From: JBCCZC01 sp039188505
GTDB lineage: Bacteria; Pseudomonadota; Gammaproteobacteria; Xanthomonadales; SZUA-38
DNA: 32,949 bases
NCBI GenBank assembly: GCA_039188505.1
Contig: JBCCZC010000011.1
Span: 1 to 32,949 of the forward strand
Direction of reading: 5' to 3'
The notes below the pieces were generated by a model. The model saw only the letters and a program-made list of their open reading frames with translations, had not been told where the DNA came from and ran no database searches. The translations under genes and the position numbers were made by a program. Within the stretch, counting starts at the first letter, position 1, and the number at the start of each line of letters is the position of its first letter. Below are positions 24,166 through 32,813 of this stretch, piece by piece.

Positions 24166-26028
24166 GTGGGAAAAACTTTCCTTGCTGCCCTCCTCGCGCT
24201 GCTGTTCGCCGCATCGAGCCACGGCGCGATCGACCGGGACGCGATCGAAGCCGAGCTGGCGGCACTCGCGACCGCCGCTGACCAGCTGGCAAGGCTCGAT
24301 GAGGCCCTCGCCGCCGCCGGCAGCGAGCCGCCCGAAGAACGGGCATGGCTGCTCTTCAAGCGCGCCCGCGCCCTCGAAGTCACCGACGGCAACGAGGCCG
24401 GACTGGCCGGCTACGAAGCCGCGTGGGCCCTGCTCGCCGCGCTCCCACCGAGCGCCCTGCATGTCGACGTGCTCCTCGAGCGGTCCTACATGAAGTACCT
24501 GCTGGCGAATGTTCCCGAAGCCTACTGCGCCGACCGGGAGGAAGCCGTTCGCCTGGCGCGCCAGCTCGAGGATCCGAAGGTCCTGTCAAAGGCGCTCGTT
24601 CGTCTCACCTTCTGCCAAACCGGTGATTTCAGCGGCGCGTTGGAAACGCTGAGCGAAGCGATCGGTCTTGCCGATGCCCGCCAGCTGGAGCCCAATGACG
24701 CGGGCATGGTTTACAACGCCGCCGGCAACACGTTGGGGCAGAACCAGCTGCATGACCAGGCCTATGGGTACCTGCTGCGCGCCTACGATGCGTGGGCCGA
24801 GGTCGATGACCGCCAGGACATGTTCAACATGCAGCATGCTCTGCTGGCCTCCGCCGTGGCCCGCGGCGCCTTCGACGACGGCGAGAAGCATGTCGCGAGA
24901 ATGTTCGAGATGGCGGACGAATCACCCGAGTTCGAGGATTTCCGCTTCTTCGCCCATTACAACGAAGGGCTGCTTCGCCAGGCGCAGGGGCGGTTCGCCG
25001 AGGCCGGCACGGCTCTGGGGAAGGCGCTCGCACTCGAAGCAACCACCCAGGAACGCTACTTCGTGCGTCAGGCTGGCTATCTGGAAGTCGCTGCGCTCTA
25101 CCGGGCCGGGCAGACGGACGCCGCCCTCGAACGAGCCGCGGCCATCGATTTGCCACCGCTCGGCGAACGCGCACCCGAGGTCTACGAGCGGATTGCCATC
25201 GGCCTCAATCAGCTGGCCCGCAACGAGACGAAAGCCAGCGTCGGAACGCTCCTGGAGGCCATTGGCCATGAGGCCAGACAGCGGCAGCGTTTCGTCCGGG
25301 ATGCGGCCCTCGCTCGGGGCGCGATCCTCGAGGAACGGATCGCGGGCTTCGAGGAGCAGATCCGCGAACAGGAGCGGGAAATCAGCGGTCTGCAGGCGCA
25401 GGCCGAGATCAGCGGACGCCGGATCGCTCTGCTCGGCGCCGCTGCCGGCGGCATCGCGGTGGTGGCGCTCATCATCATCGTCGCGATCCTGCTGCGCTCA
25501 CGCCAGGTGTTGACCCGGCAGGCCCGTACGGACGAGCTCACGGGCATTGCCAATCGCGCCCACGGGCGCGCCCTGGCGAACGAAGAAATCGCCCGCGCCG
25601 AGCGGTCGGGGGTGCCCCTGTCGCTGCTGGTCTTCGACGTGGACCATTTCAAGCGGATCAACGACAGCTACGGACACGCCGTGGGCGATCAGGCCCTGCA
25701 GCAGGTCGCCCGCATCGCCGGCGCCATCCTGACCGCGGACCAGCCGATTGCTCGCATGGGTGGGGAGGAATTCATGGTTCTGCTGCCCGGGTTCGAGGTG
25801 GGCTCAGGTCGCGCCGTGGCGGAGCGGCTCCGGACGGCGATCGAGGAGACGCCGCTCACCCTGGAGGACGAGGAAGAGACCATCACGATCAGCATCGGCC
25901 TGGCCGCGGCGTCCCCGGGCAAGAGCCTCGATCACCTGCTGCACGACGCCGACGAGGCGATGTACACCGCGAAGGCGTCCGGCCGGAACCGCGTGCAGAC
26001 CCATGACCCGGAGGAGGCAACCTCATGA
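24166..26028 (+). CDS. TPR-containing membrane diguanylate cyclase
   Basis: 620 aa from the proposed GTG start, which gives a clean signal peptide (MGKTFLAALLALLFAASSHG). The periplasmic part (about residues 25-370) is helical with TPR-like repeats (YLLRAYDAWAEV, EGLLRQAQGRFAEAGTALGK). A coiled coil and a transmembrane helix (about 420-445) lead to a cytoplasmic GGDEF domain: DELTGIANRAHG, FDVDHFKRINDSYGH and an active MGGEEF (GGEEF at 532-536). The inhibitory RxxD site is replaced by TADQ. It should make cyclic di-GMP in response to a periplasmic cue. Other in-frame starts (GTG 24016, ATG 24061) lack a ribosome site, and the distance from AAGGGA to 24166 is also long, so the start is uncertain. 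It overlaps the SH3 gene by 4 nt. Confidence 0.82.
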   Translation: MGKTFLAALLALLFAASSHGAIDRDAIEAELAALATAADQLARLDEALAAAGSEPPEERAWLLFKRARALEVTDGNEAGLAGYEAAWALLAALPPSALHVDVLLERSYMKYLLANVPEAYCADREEAVRLARQLEDPKVLSKALVRLTFCQTGDFSGALETLSEAIGLADARQLEPNDAGMVYNAAGNTLGQNQLHDQAYGYLLRAYDAWAEVDDRQDMFNMQHALLASAVARGAFDDGEKHVARMFEMADESPEFEDFRFFAHYNEGLLRQAQGRFAEAGTALGKALALEATTQERYFVRQAGYLEVAALYRAGQTDAALERAAAIDLPPLGERAPEVYERIAIGLNQLARNETKASVGTLLEAIGHEARQRQRFVRDAALARGAILEERIAGFEEQIREQEREISGLQAQAEISGRRIALLGAAAGGIAVVALIIIVAILLRSRQVLTRQARTDELTGIANRAHGRALANEEIARAERSGVPLSLLVFDVDHFKRINDSYGHAVGDQALQQVARIAGAILTADQPIARMGGEEFMVLLPGFEVGSGRAVAERLRTAIEETPLTLEDEEETITISIGLAAASPGKSLDHLLHDADEAMYTAKASGRNRVQTHDPEEATS

Positions 26029-26558
26029 CCGCTCACCTGCGGCTGATCCTCGCCGCGCTCATCGCAGGCTTGCTGGCCGCACCGGCTCCGGCCGCGGCCC
26101 AGGAGCCGGACGACGTCGACATCGAGACCGAGGTCGAGCGGATCCGCGACGAGCTCGACGCCACGCGTCGGGACGCGGAGTCCGCCGCCGCGCGCGAGGC
26201 CGAAGCCGCGGCGCGCATCGCGGAGATCGAGGCCGCGCTGCAGGATCTCGAGGCGGCCGAAGCCGAAGAGCGCGCCCGGGCCGAAGCGGTGCGGGCCGCG
26301 GCCGCCGCCGCGCGCGAATCCGCTCCGCAACCCACGGCCGCCGGGCCGGGCGAGGTTCAGGCGCTCGACGGGGCGCGACTGACCGTCCGTACCCGCTCGA
26401 ATGTCCGCGCTGGCCCCGGGTTGCCGCACCCCGTGGTGGCCACCCTCGAGGGCGGTACCACCGTCACCGCCCACGGTGAGCTCGGCGAGTGGACGCGGAT
26501 CACCGCCGGCGAGCAGGCGGGCTGGATCTACAGCCGGCTCCTCGAAGCGCGGAGCTGA
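26025..26558 (+). CDS. Periplasmic SH3b-domain protein with coiled coil
   Basis: 177 aa. A signal peptide ends near APAAAQE, followed by an acidic/alanine-rich coiled coil (about residues 30-97). A C-terminal bacterial SH3 domain (about 115-175) has LTVRTRSNVRAGPG, VVATLEGGTTVTAHGELGEW and AGWIYSRLLE. SH3b domains bind peptidoglycan or other cell-wall ligands. The start overlaps the diguanylate cyclase stop by 4 nt, suggesting it works with the periplasmic TPR sensor, for example by reporting wall state. That link is inference from coupling only. Confidence 0.8.
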   Translation: MTAHLRLILAALIAGLLAAPAPAAAQEPDDVDIETEVERIRDELDATRRDAESAAAREAEAAARIAEIEAALQDLEAAEAEERARAEAVRAAAAAARESAPQPTAAGPGEVQALDGARLTVRTRSNVRAGPGLPHPVVATLEGGTTVTAHGELGEWTRITAGEQAGWIYSRLLEARS

Positions 26559-26589
26559 GCGCCCCCGACACCGGTATTCGTGTTCGATC

Positions 26590-27312
26590 TCAGGAAGGCC
26601 GGTCGCCGAGGAGTAGCAGCACGCGCTCGATGGCTTCGATCTGGACTTCGAGCTCCCCGACGTAGCGCTCGGCGGACTGCAGGTGCAGGCGCAGCAGTCC
26701 CATGAGCTGCGGATCCTCTCGGATTGCGCGCAAAGTCGCCGCGTCCAGGACCGGCAGGGGCGCATCAACGTCGACGCCTGCCCGGCGCCAGGGGCCGCCG
26801 TGCGCCACGTAGCCGTTCCAGGCGATTTCCGCTGCGTTCGACATGTAGCGCGCGTCCTCCTCGGAATCCGCGCGGAGGTTCAGGAAGGCGATGAGGGCCC
26901 GCTGGAGCTCGCTGTCCCGGATGAGACCGAACTTGCCGGAACTGATGAGCGTGTCGAGCGTGCCGCGTAGCGGGTCGAAGGTCCAGGGCGCCGCGAAGCT
27001 CCGGTAGATCGCCGCGACCTGCACCTCGTCGAGCCTTGCCAGCTCTGCCGACGAGAGCCTCTGGAAGCGGACGAAGCGGTCGAAGTTCTCCACGTGCCTG
27101 GCGCGGGTTGCCGCCGCGGCCTCGCGGTTCATGCGGAAATCGGCCGTGAGCGAGGCCAGCAGGTCACGCTCTTCCTGGCGCTCGTTGCGCGCCTCCCAGC
27201 CGGCGTCGATCGCGAACGCGAGCAGGATGCTGACGACGATCGTGCCGCCCTCGACCAGCAGCCGACGCCAGGGGATCGGTCGCCGGGGGGCGGATACTTC
27301 CTCGGAGTCCAT
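26590..27312 (-). CDS. Membrane-anchored protein of unknown function
   Basis: 240 aa. A basic N-terminus (PRRPIPWRRLLVEGG) leads to one transmembrane helix (about residues 22-38, TIVVSILLAFAIDAGW), then a ~200-residue helical soluble part with EARNERQEERDLLASLTADF and DTLISSGKFGLIRDSELQRAL. Proteins with this architecture occur widely in proteobacteria and bacteroidetes as uncharacterised families. No catalytic motif is visible. The ATG at 27312 is preferred because longer starts would run into the terminator hairpin at 27344-27374; its ribosome site is weak. It lies downstream of the large TonB receptor but beyond that gene's terminator. Confidence 0.65.
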   Translation of the reverse strand: MDSEEVSAPRRPIPWRRLLVEGGTIVVSILLAFAIDAGWEARNERQEERDLLASLTADFRMNREAAAATRARHVENFDRFVRFQRLSSAELARLDEVQVAAIYRSFAAPWTFDPLRGTLDTLISSGKFGLIRDSELQRALIAFLNLRADSEEDARYMSNAAEIAWNGYVAHGGPWRRAGVDVDAPLPVLDAATLRAIREDPQLMGLLRLHLQSAERYVGELEVQIEAIERVLLLLGDRPS

Positions 27313-27343
27313 CGCTGGAGCATAAGCGAGGATTCGGGACACG

Positions 27344-27374
27344 AAAAAGGCCGGTGCAGTTGCCTGCACCGGCC
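27344..27374 (-). terminator. Intrinsic terminator of the large TonB receptor gene
   Basis: Read on the minus strand: an 11-bp perfect GC-rich stem (27364-27374 with 27349-27359), a GCAA tetraloop and then TTTTT at 27348-27344. It begins 28 bp after the receptor stop codon. There is no T-run on the plus strand, so it acts leftward only. Confidence 0.9.
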
Positions 27375-27401
27375 GTCGTGCTCGAATGCTTGTCGGTAGA
27401 C

Positions 27402-30266
27402 CTAGAAGTCGACCGTGACGCGCACGTACGGGAAGCGACCCGGTACGCGGTAGTCAGCTGCATTGAAGCTGTTGGCGAACGCCGTGGTCGACAGCGGCGG
27501 GCCCTTGTCGCCCAGGTTCTGGACGCCGGCCGTGATGCGCGTGTCGTAGGCGCTCAGGTGATAGCTGAGCTGCACATCGTGGTAGACGAGGCTGCCGATC
27601 TTGCGTGCCTCGTTCGAACCGTCGCCGTCGCGATCCAGGTTGCAGAACCCGAACGCCGCGGGAATGGCGCAGGTCTCGCCGGAGCCATGGATGTACTGCA
27701 TGCCCCAGGTGGCTTCCCAGTCGCCGTACGACCAGTTGAGGTCGAGGTTCGACTTCCAGCGCGTGAACACGGTGTCCCCGAGGTTGAAGCCCAGGAAGTT
27801 CGTGTTGATCGGTGGCGCGTTCGGATCCGCGTTGCCGAAGTCCGGTGCGCTCTGCTCGTTCTTGCCCTGATACGCGCCGTCCCAGACCGCCCGGAAGAAG
27901 CCCCATTCGGTTTCCGGGAAGGCGTAGCTCACGAGGAAGTCGACGCCCTCGACCTCGAGGCTGCTGACGTTGACGCCCGCGGCCAGGACATCGGTGATCT
28001 GGCCGATGCCGCCCCGCTGGATCAGCGAGCAGAGCTGCAGGCTGTTCGCGCAGGAATTCAGGATCGTCTGCGAACCGACGGCACCGATCGCGTTGTCGAG
28101 TTCGATGTTGTAGTAGTCGACGGTGATGTCGAGGCCATCGAGCCAGCTCGGGCTATAGACGATACCGAAGGTGACCGACTCCGAGGTCTCCGGCTGGAGG
28201 TTCGGATTCGAACCGACCGTGATGCGGATCTGCGGGTTGGCCTGGACGTAGGAGCCGTCCGCCGGCACGCCCTGGCTGATGCAGTTGTTCACCACGTTCC
28301 CCGGCTGGGCCGCCGTGGGATCCTGGAGACCGAGCATGTCGGAGCAGGGATCCGTGATCGTCGGGAACGAATCCGTCTGGCCCGCGAAGAGCTCGCCGAT
28401 GGCCGGTGCGCGGAAGCCTTCCGAGTACGTTGCCCGCAGCAGCAGATCGTCAATCGGCTGCCATTCGATGCCCGCCTTGAAGTTGTTCGTATCGCCGAAG
28501 GTGTCGTAGTCGGAGTAGCGGCCGGCGACCGAGAAGTCGAGCCGCTCGGCGAAGCTCACGCCCGCAAGAATGGGCACGGCCAATTCGATGTAGAACTCGT
28601 CGACCGAGAACGAACCCGACGTCGGCTGCCGGGAGTTGCCGGAGGTGATGCCCGCGGACACCAGCGCGTCCGGCTGGTCGAAGCCCTGCTCCTCCCGGTA
28701 TTCGTAGCCCGCTGCGAACGCCAGGGGCCCTGCCGGGATCTCGAACAGCTCGCCGGTCAGATTGGCGGAGTAGTTCGTGATCTCGTTGCCCAGCGACTCG
28801 TTGGCCACGAAGGTGATGTAGTTGACCATCTCCTGCGTGATCGAGCCCGGATCACCCGCCTGGGGGTTGGTATTGCCGGGGATACCGCCGAAGACGTTCA
28901 GCGGGACGCAATTGGGATTGGTCACGCAGCCGTCGGACAGCGACTCCTGGACACGCTGGACATTCAGCAGACCGAAGTTGATGTTGTTCCGCTCGATCTT
29001 CCCGTAGACGTAGTTCATGTCCCAGTCGAAGTAGCGATCAAACGCCTCGAAGCTGCCCTCGAGACCGAGGCCAAAGCGATAGCTGTCGACCTCCTGATTG
29101 AAGTTCCGCGGACCGGCCTCGATGAGCCGGCGGCCGAGCAGCCAGCTCGACGCGGCGAGCTCGAAGCCGAACGGATTGAACGGGTTGTTTGCGCCGACGC
29201 CGACGTTCGCGGCGAGGTTCGAACCGAACTGGCCGAGGAACAGCGGGGTCGGGGCCAGCAGCTGGTCGGACTCGCGGTTGTTGTAGGTCGCCTCGACGGT
29301 CATCCGGATGTCGTCGGTGACGTCGTAGGTGCCCTGCGTGAAGATATTGGTCCGCTCCTGCGGGGTCAGCAGGTAGTTGTCCGGGGCGAAGTTGAAGCGG
29401 TCGTCGCCGTCACCCGGCGAGCCCGAGGAGAAATCACCTTCGCGGAATGCGGCAGGATCGCAGCCCGCGGGACCGCAGACCGCGGCGCCCGGATCCGTGG
29501 TCAGCGTGGTGCTGCCAAGCGCCGTGGCGCCGAAGCGACCCTGGGGCGTACCCGATGAGCCAAAGGCGTTGCCCGTGCCGAACTGCGGCTCCTGGGAGAT
29601 GCGACGATTCCCGGCGAAGACGTCCTCGGCCTTCGTGTAGGAGGCGGAGAAGAAGACCGAACCGCGGTCCGAGGTCGTGCCGACGCTGAAGTCGTAGGCC
29701 TGGATCTCGCCGTCGTTCTCGCTCTCGAACTGACCGAAGTAGGCGTTGGCCTGGAGGCCTTCGAAGTCGTCCCGGGTAATGATGTTCACCACACCCGAGA
29801 TCGCATCGGAACCGTAGATGGCCGAAGCGCCGTCCTTCAGGATCTCGATCCGCTTGATCACCGCCACCGGGATGTTGTTGAGGTCGACGAAACCATTGAG
29901 ATCGGTTACGAAGCGCCGGCCATTGAGGAGCACGAGCAGGCGATTCGAACCGAGGTTCCGGAGGTCGAGACGGGTTTCGCCGTTGCCGCCGTTGTTGAAG
30001 TTGGTGTTCAGGGCTGAGCCCGCGATCGGCAGATCCTGAAGCAGATCACCCACGGAGGTCAGGCCCGTGCGCTCGATCTCTTCTCGCTGGATGACGAATA
30101 CGGGGGAAGCGCTCTCGATGTCGGCACGCTTGATGCGCGAGCCGGTGACCTCGAGGCGATCCAGTTCGGCCGTGTCCTCGTCCTGATCCTGTGCGATCAC
30201 GGGCGTGGAGAGAAGGCCGCCGATCAGGGACAACCTGATCGCTGTTGCTAGCTCTCGCTTTGTCAT
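27402..30266 (-). CDS. Large TonB-dependent receptor
   Basis: 954 aa. A signal peptide (cleavage near residue 26, VIAQDQDED) is followed by LEVTGSRIKRADIESASPV, the characteristic start of a large receptor clade common in Xanthomonadales, Caulobacterales and Alteromonadales. The plug spans about 45-170 (LLVLLNGRRFV, AIYGSDAISGVVNIITRDDF). The barrel has many aromatic girdle strands and ends in RVTVDF. No STN domain is present. Cysteine pairs in predicted loops (VCGPAGCDP, CVTNPNC) may form disulphides. The ATG at 30266 has a strong AGGAAG site; an upstream ATG at 30296 lacks one. The ligand is unknown; this clade often takes up peptides, glycans or other large nutrients. A divergent AraC-type regulator lies next to it and it has its own terminator. 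Confidence 0.9.
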   Translation of the reverse strand: MTKRELATAIRLSLIGGLLSTPVIAQDQDEDTAELDRLEVTGSRIKRADIESASPVFVIQREEIERTGLTSVGDLLQDLPIAGSALNTNFNNGGNGETRLDLRNLGSNRLLVLLNGRRFVTDLNGFVDLNNIPVAVIKRIEILKDGASAIYGSDAISGVVNIITRDDFEGLQANAYFGQFESENDGEIQAYDFSVGTTSDRGSVFFSASYTKAEDVFAGNRRISQEPQFGTGNAFGSSGTPQGRFGATALGSTTLTTDPGAAVCGPAGCDPAAFREGDFSSGSPGDGDDRFNFAPDNYLLTPQERTNIFTQGTYDVTDDIRMTVEATYNNRESDQLLAPTPLFLGQFGSNLAANVGVGANNPFNPFGFELAASSWLLGRRLIEAGPRNFNQEVDSYRFGLGLEGSFEAFDRYFDWDMNYVYGKIERNNINFGLLNVQRVQESLSDGCVTNPNCVPLNVFGGIPGNTNPQAGDPGSITQEMVNYITFVANESLGNEITNYSANLTGELFEIPAGPLAFAAGYEYREEQGFDQPDALVSAGITSGNSRQPTSGSFSVDEFYIELAVPILAGVSFAERLDFSVAGRYSDYDTFGDTNNFKAGIEWQPIDDLLLRATYSEGFRAPAIGELFAGQTDSFPTITDPCSDMLGLQDPTAAQPGNVVNNCISQGVPADGSYVQANPQIRITVGSNPNLQPETSESVTFGIVYSPSWLDGLDITVDYYNIELDNAIGAVGSQTILNSCANSLQLCSLIQRGGIGQITDVLAAGVNVSSLEVEGVDFLVSYAFPETEWGFFRAVWDGAYQGKNEQSAPDFGNADPNAPPINTNFLGFNLGDTVFTRWKSNLDLNWSYGDWEATWGMQYIHGSGETCAIPAAFGFCNLDRDGDGSNEARKIGSLVYHDVQLSYHLSAYDTRITAGVQNLGDKGPPLSTTAFANSFNAADYRVPGRFPYVRVTVDF

Positions 30267-30300
30267 TTTTCTTCCTCGCTTTGCTTGGATTGGCACTGCT

Positions 30301-30350
30301 GCCGGCTGGCAGATGCCGGCTGGTGCATTGTTAAGAAAGCGTTAGAAAGC
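30301..30350. promoter_or_regulatory. Two sets of short direct repeats upstream of the receptor gene
   Basis: GCCGGCTGG occurs at 30301-30309 and 30315-30323 (14-bp period). GTTAAGAAAGC at 30330-30340 is followed at once by GTTAGAAAGC at 30341-30350. Direct repeats of this size are typical half-sites for AraC-family activators, and such a regulator is encoded on the other side of this gap. No convincing sigma-70 promoter was placed. Confidence 0.4.
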
Positions 30351-30395
30351 GGTCGATGATCGAGTGCGCTCGTTGCCGTGACGAGGTGTGCTGAT

Positions 30396-30429
30396 TTCCT
30401 GCAACACCCGCCGCAAGCCGTTGCAGGAA
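30396..30429. promoter_or_regulatory. Long inverted repeat in the TonB receptor / AraC intergenic region
   Basis: Perfect 10-bp arms TTCCTGCAAC and GTTGCAGGAA separated by 14 nt. It lies midway between the divergent starts at 30266 and 30533, so it could be a shared operator or, if transcribed, a stem-loop in a 5' leader. Confidence 0.55.
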
Positions 30430-30532
30430 CTGACGAAGATCGCAGTCGAGACCGCTCGATCACGAATCGCTCTGGAAAGTCCACCATTTTTCGTACATCG
30501 TTTCCCCGGGTTCTAGGGAAGAGGACTTGAGG

Positions 30533-31375
30533 ATGGTCGCAAGCACCAGTACGGCGCATCTTGACGACTACCACCTGGAGGCGGTCGAGGGGCAGGCTAC
30601 GGCGCCCTTCGGCAGCGTCATCGAGCTGCACGTGCCCCGCACTGCGGCCGAGGCGGATGGCCTGCTCCAGGCCGGGCGGATGGGGGTCGAGGCCCCCGCG
30701 GACGATGCGGCGGGGCACCTGCCCATGCGCCACGCCCTCCTCTGCGAACCTCGGAGCTTCGGCGCATCGATGGCCCTGCGGGCCTCCCGGGCGCGGCTCC
30801 AGGCCATGGCCGGGTACGTCGTCCCGATTCCGCGCGGCCTGCGCTTACCGGTGCGGACCGACGAGGCGCGGGCCGCCGGTCGCCAAGTCGTACAGCACCT
30901 CCTCGAGATCCACCATCAGCTTGCCGGTCTTCCCGGCCGGACGCCCCGCGGCAAGCTCAGCCTGCTGCTGCGGCTGCACGATGCCCATTGCTATCTCGAG
31001 GAGTCGCTCGGGGAACCCCGCACGGCGACCGAGGCGGCCGCGCTGGCGAACCTGTCACGAGCCCACTTCATCCGGCTCTTTCGCAGCCTCTATCGCTGTC
31101 CGCCGCGCGAGTTCCGGCAGCGCTGCCGCGACGCACTCGCCAAGCGTCTGCTCGCCGATCCCGCGCTGCAGACCACCGAGATCGCGCGGCGCTGCGGCTT
31201 CTCCGAACGGACGGCCTTCCATCGTTGCTTCCGCGAGCGCACGGGCCTGACGCCCGGTGAATGGCGCCGGCTCCACCGCCCGCGCGTGCAGCCGACTCAC
31301 GGTCCGGTGCGGCGGCACCCGATCACCTGGGCCATGGAGGACGGGGAAGGCGAGCGCTTCCCAGGCTTCGCCTAG
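30533..31375 (+). CDS. AraC-family transcriptional regulator
   Basis: 280 aa. The C-terminal AraC DNA-binding domain has two helix-turn-helix motifs at about residues 166-187 (TEAAALANLSRAHFIRLFRS) and 214-236 (TTEIARRCGFSERTAFHRCF), followed by the closing TGLTPGEWRR. The N-terminal ~150 residues are not a recognised cupin or other sensor fold, so the effector is unknown. The ATG at 30533 has AGAGGA 7 nt upstream. It is divergent from the large TonB receptor with a 266-bp gap full of repeats, which makes the receptor its most likely target. Confidence 0.85.
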   Translation: MVASTSTAHLDDYHLEAVEGQATAPFGSVIELHVPRTAAEADGLLQAGRMGVEAPADDAAGHLPMRHALLCEPRSFGASMALRASRARLQAMAGYVVPIPRGLRLPVRTDEARAAGRQVVQHLLEIHHQLAGLPGRTPRGKLSLLLRLHDAHCYLEESLGEPRTATEAAALANLSRAHFIRLFRSLYRCPPREFRQRCRDALAKRLLADPALQTTEIARRCGFSERTAFHRCFRERTGLTPGEWRRLHRPRVQPTHGPVRRHPITWAMEDGEGERFPGFA

Positions 31376-31383
31376 CCGCCGGG

Positions 31384-31584
31384 CTACTCCTTCAGCGACC
31401 GCATGAGGGCTGCCTGCTGCCACAGGCCGAGGCCCAGCACGCCCATGAGCGGAAACACCAGGAACAGGATGACCTCGGTCCAGAACGGATCGGTCCGCAG
31501 CGGCGAGTAGAGGTACGCGCCGAGCACGCCGCTGAGCAGCAGGTGGCTCCAGCGCAGGACGGAGCGAACGGTTCGCGGATTCAT
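31384..31584 (-). CDS. Small two-helix membrane protein of unknown function
   Basis: 66 aa. A basic N-terminus (MNPRTVRSVLRWSH) is followed by two hydrophobic helices (about residues 15-30 and 35-56, VILFLVFPLMGVLGLGLW). The ATG at 31584 is preferred because GGGGA is placed 7 nt upstream, whereas the ATG at 31590 has none at a workable distance. It ends 8 bp from the convergent AraC gene. No family recognised. Confidence 0.55.
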   Translation of the reverse strand: MNPRTVRSVLRWSHLLLSGVLGAYLYSPLRTDPFWTEVILFLVFPLMGVLGLGLWQQAALMRSLKE

Positions 31585-31643
31585 TGGCATTCCCCGGTGA
31601 TCGTAGACCCGAGGAGACCCCAGCGATCGTGGTCGTCGCGTCG

Positions 31644-32492
31644 TCAGCCCGCGTGGGCGGCGACGAATTCCTCGAAGCGCCCGGGCGGGCGGCCAAGGAG
31701 ATCTTCCAGCGCCGCCTCTTCTCCGGGCTGGGCCTCCAGACCGTTGACCGCGAAATGCCGGAGCATGGCCACGAGGTCGTCGACCATCCAGGGCGGCATG
31801 AGGCCCGCGGACTGCGCGCCCCAGGCATCCACGTCTCCGGCGTAGACGACCTCCCGGCCGAGGTGCCGGCCCCAGGTCGCCGCGGTTTCCGGCCCGGTAA
31901 TCACCTCCGGTCCGACCAGCGCAAAGCGGCGGTTGACGAAGTCGTCGGTCGCCAGCAACCGCACCGCGGCCGCGGCAATGTCGTCGACGTCGACGCGGCT
32001 GACGCCCACGTCGCCGAGCGGAAAGGGGTAGACGCCCTGGTCCCGGAGCAGGTCGAGATACCAGAGGTCGTTCTGGAAGAAGACGTTGGCCGCCAGCACG
32101 TTCCAGTCGATCCCGGACTCCCGCAAAGCGGCTTCCATGGCCACCTTCGAGGCGAAGTGCGGAACCGCTGGCGCATCTTCCGCGCGGTGCACGCCGAGCA
32201 TGACGATCCGCTCGATCCCGGCAACCCGCGCGCAGTCGATCACCCGCCGGCCGAGCGCCGCCTCGTCCGGATGCAGGGGCGTGATCAGGAAGACGCGATC
32301 AACCCCGGTCAGCGCCGCACGCAGGCTTTCCTCGTCCTCGAAGTTGCCGAGTGCCCCCTCGACGCCGGGCGGCAGCGCGGCGAGCTTTTCGGGCGACTGG
32401 CTCAGGACCCGCGGCGTAACGCCTGCCGCGAGGAGCGGTGCTGTCGTCCGACTGCCCACGTTGCCGGTCCCGGACGTGATCAGGACGCGCAT
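31644..32492 (-). CDS. NmrA-like NAD(P)-binding atypical SDR protein
   Basis: 282 aa. The N-terminal Rossmann motif MRVLITSGTGNVGS carries GTGNVG, followed by LLAAGVTPRVLSQSPEKLAALP, GVDRVFLITPLHPDE and the helix HFASKVAMEAALRESGIDWNVL, as in NmrA/NAD(P)H-azoreductase-like atypical SDRs. There is no classical YxxxK catalytic pair in the usual place, so redox sensing and quinone reduction are both possible. The ATG at 32492 is preceded after one base by the stop of the upstream carboxypeptidase gene (TGAGATG), so the two are probably co-transcribed. Confidence 0.82.
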   Translation of the reverse strand: MRVLITSGTGNVGSRTTAPLLAAGVTPRVLSQSPEKLAALPPGVEGALGNFEDEESLRAALTGVDRVFLITPLHPDEAALGRRVIDCARVAGIERIVMLGVHRAEDAPAVPHFASKVAMEAALRESGIDWNVLAANVFFQNDLWYLDLLRDQGVYPFPLGDVGVSRVDVDDIAAAAVRLLATDDFVNRRFALVGPEVITGPETAATWGRHLGREVVYAGDVDAWGAQSAGLMPPWMVDDLVAMLRHFAVNGLEAQPGEEAALEDLLGRPPGRFEEFVAAHAG

Positions 32493-32493
32493 C

Positions 32494-32813
32494 TCAGCGC
32501 CGCAGGTCGTCAAGGACCGCGGCTAGCGGATCGAGCACGTCCGCACCGAGGTGCTGGCAGCGCGCCGGCGACCAGCCGAAGGCCTCGTCCGGGGCGTTCG
32601 CATTGTCCTTGAACGGCATCTCGAGCGTCATGGACAGGCAGTCGAAGGCCTGGGCGACCCAGTCGGTGCATTTGCGCAGATCCGACGACCCCGGCTCGTC
32701 CCGGTCATAGCCATGGACCCGCTGGAAATCGGGATTGGTCCGCTCGTAGGCCGCCTTGAAGCGCTCGGTCAGATCTTCGTGCCGGTCGCTCCAGCCCTGA
32801 ATGCCTTCGGCGC
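32494..32813 (-). CDS. M14-type (cytosolic carboxypeptidase-like) metallopeptidase, C-terminal fragment
   Basis: About 105 codons to a TGA at 32494-32496. The segment reads EGIQGWSDRHEDLTERF, then NPDFQRVHGYDRDEPGSSDL, TDWVAQAFDCLSMTLEMPFK and FGWSPARCQHLGADVL. TLEMPFKDNAN holds the expected catalytic glutamate of M14 carboxypeptidases related to cytosolic (CCP-type) enzymes. The frame is interrupted at 32813, where the sequence folds back into the opposite strand; the missing upstream codons reappear at 32814-32949 on the plus strand. In the real genome this is probably one intact minus-strand gene continuing beyond the window. Confidence 0.75.
32757..32813 (+). repeat. Left arm of terminal fold-back inverted repeat
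   Basis: 57 bp, exact reverse complement of 32893-32949 with no mismatch; pairing stops at 32814/32892. Both arms encode the same 18-residue stretch of the M14 enzyme on opposite strands. Confidence 0.95.

Noticed and set aside
27354..29558. 734-codon plus-strand open frame
   Set aside because: Mirror of the large TonB receptor gene and begins inside the terminator hairpin.
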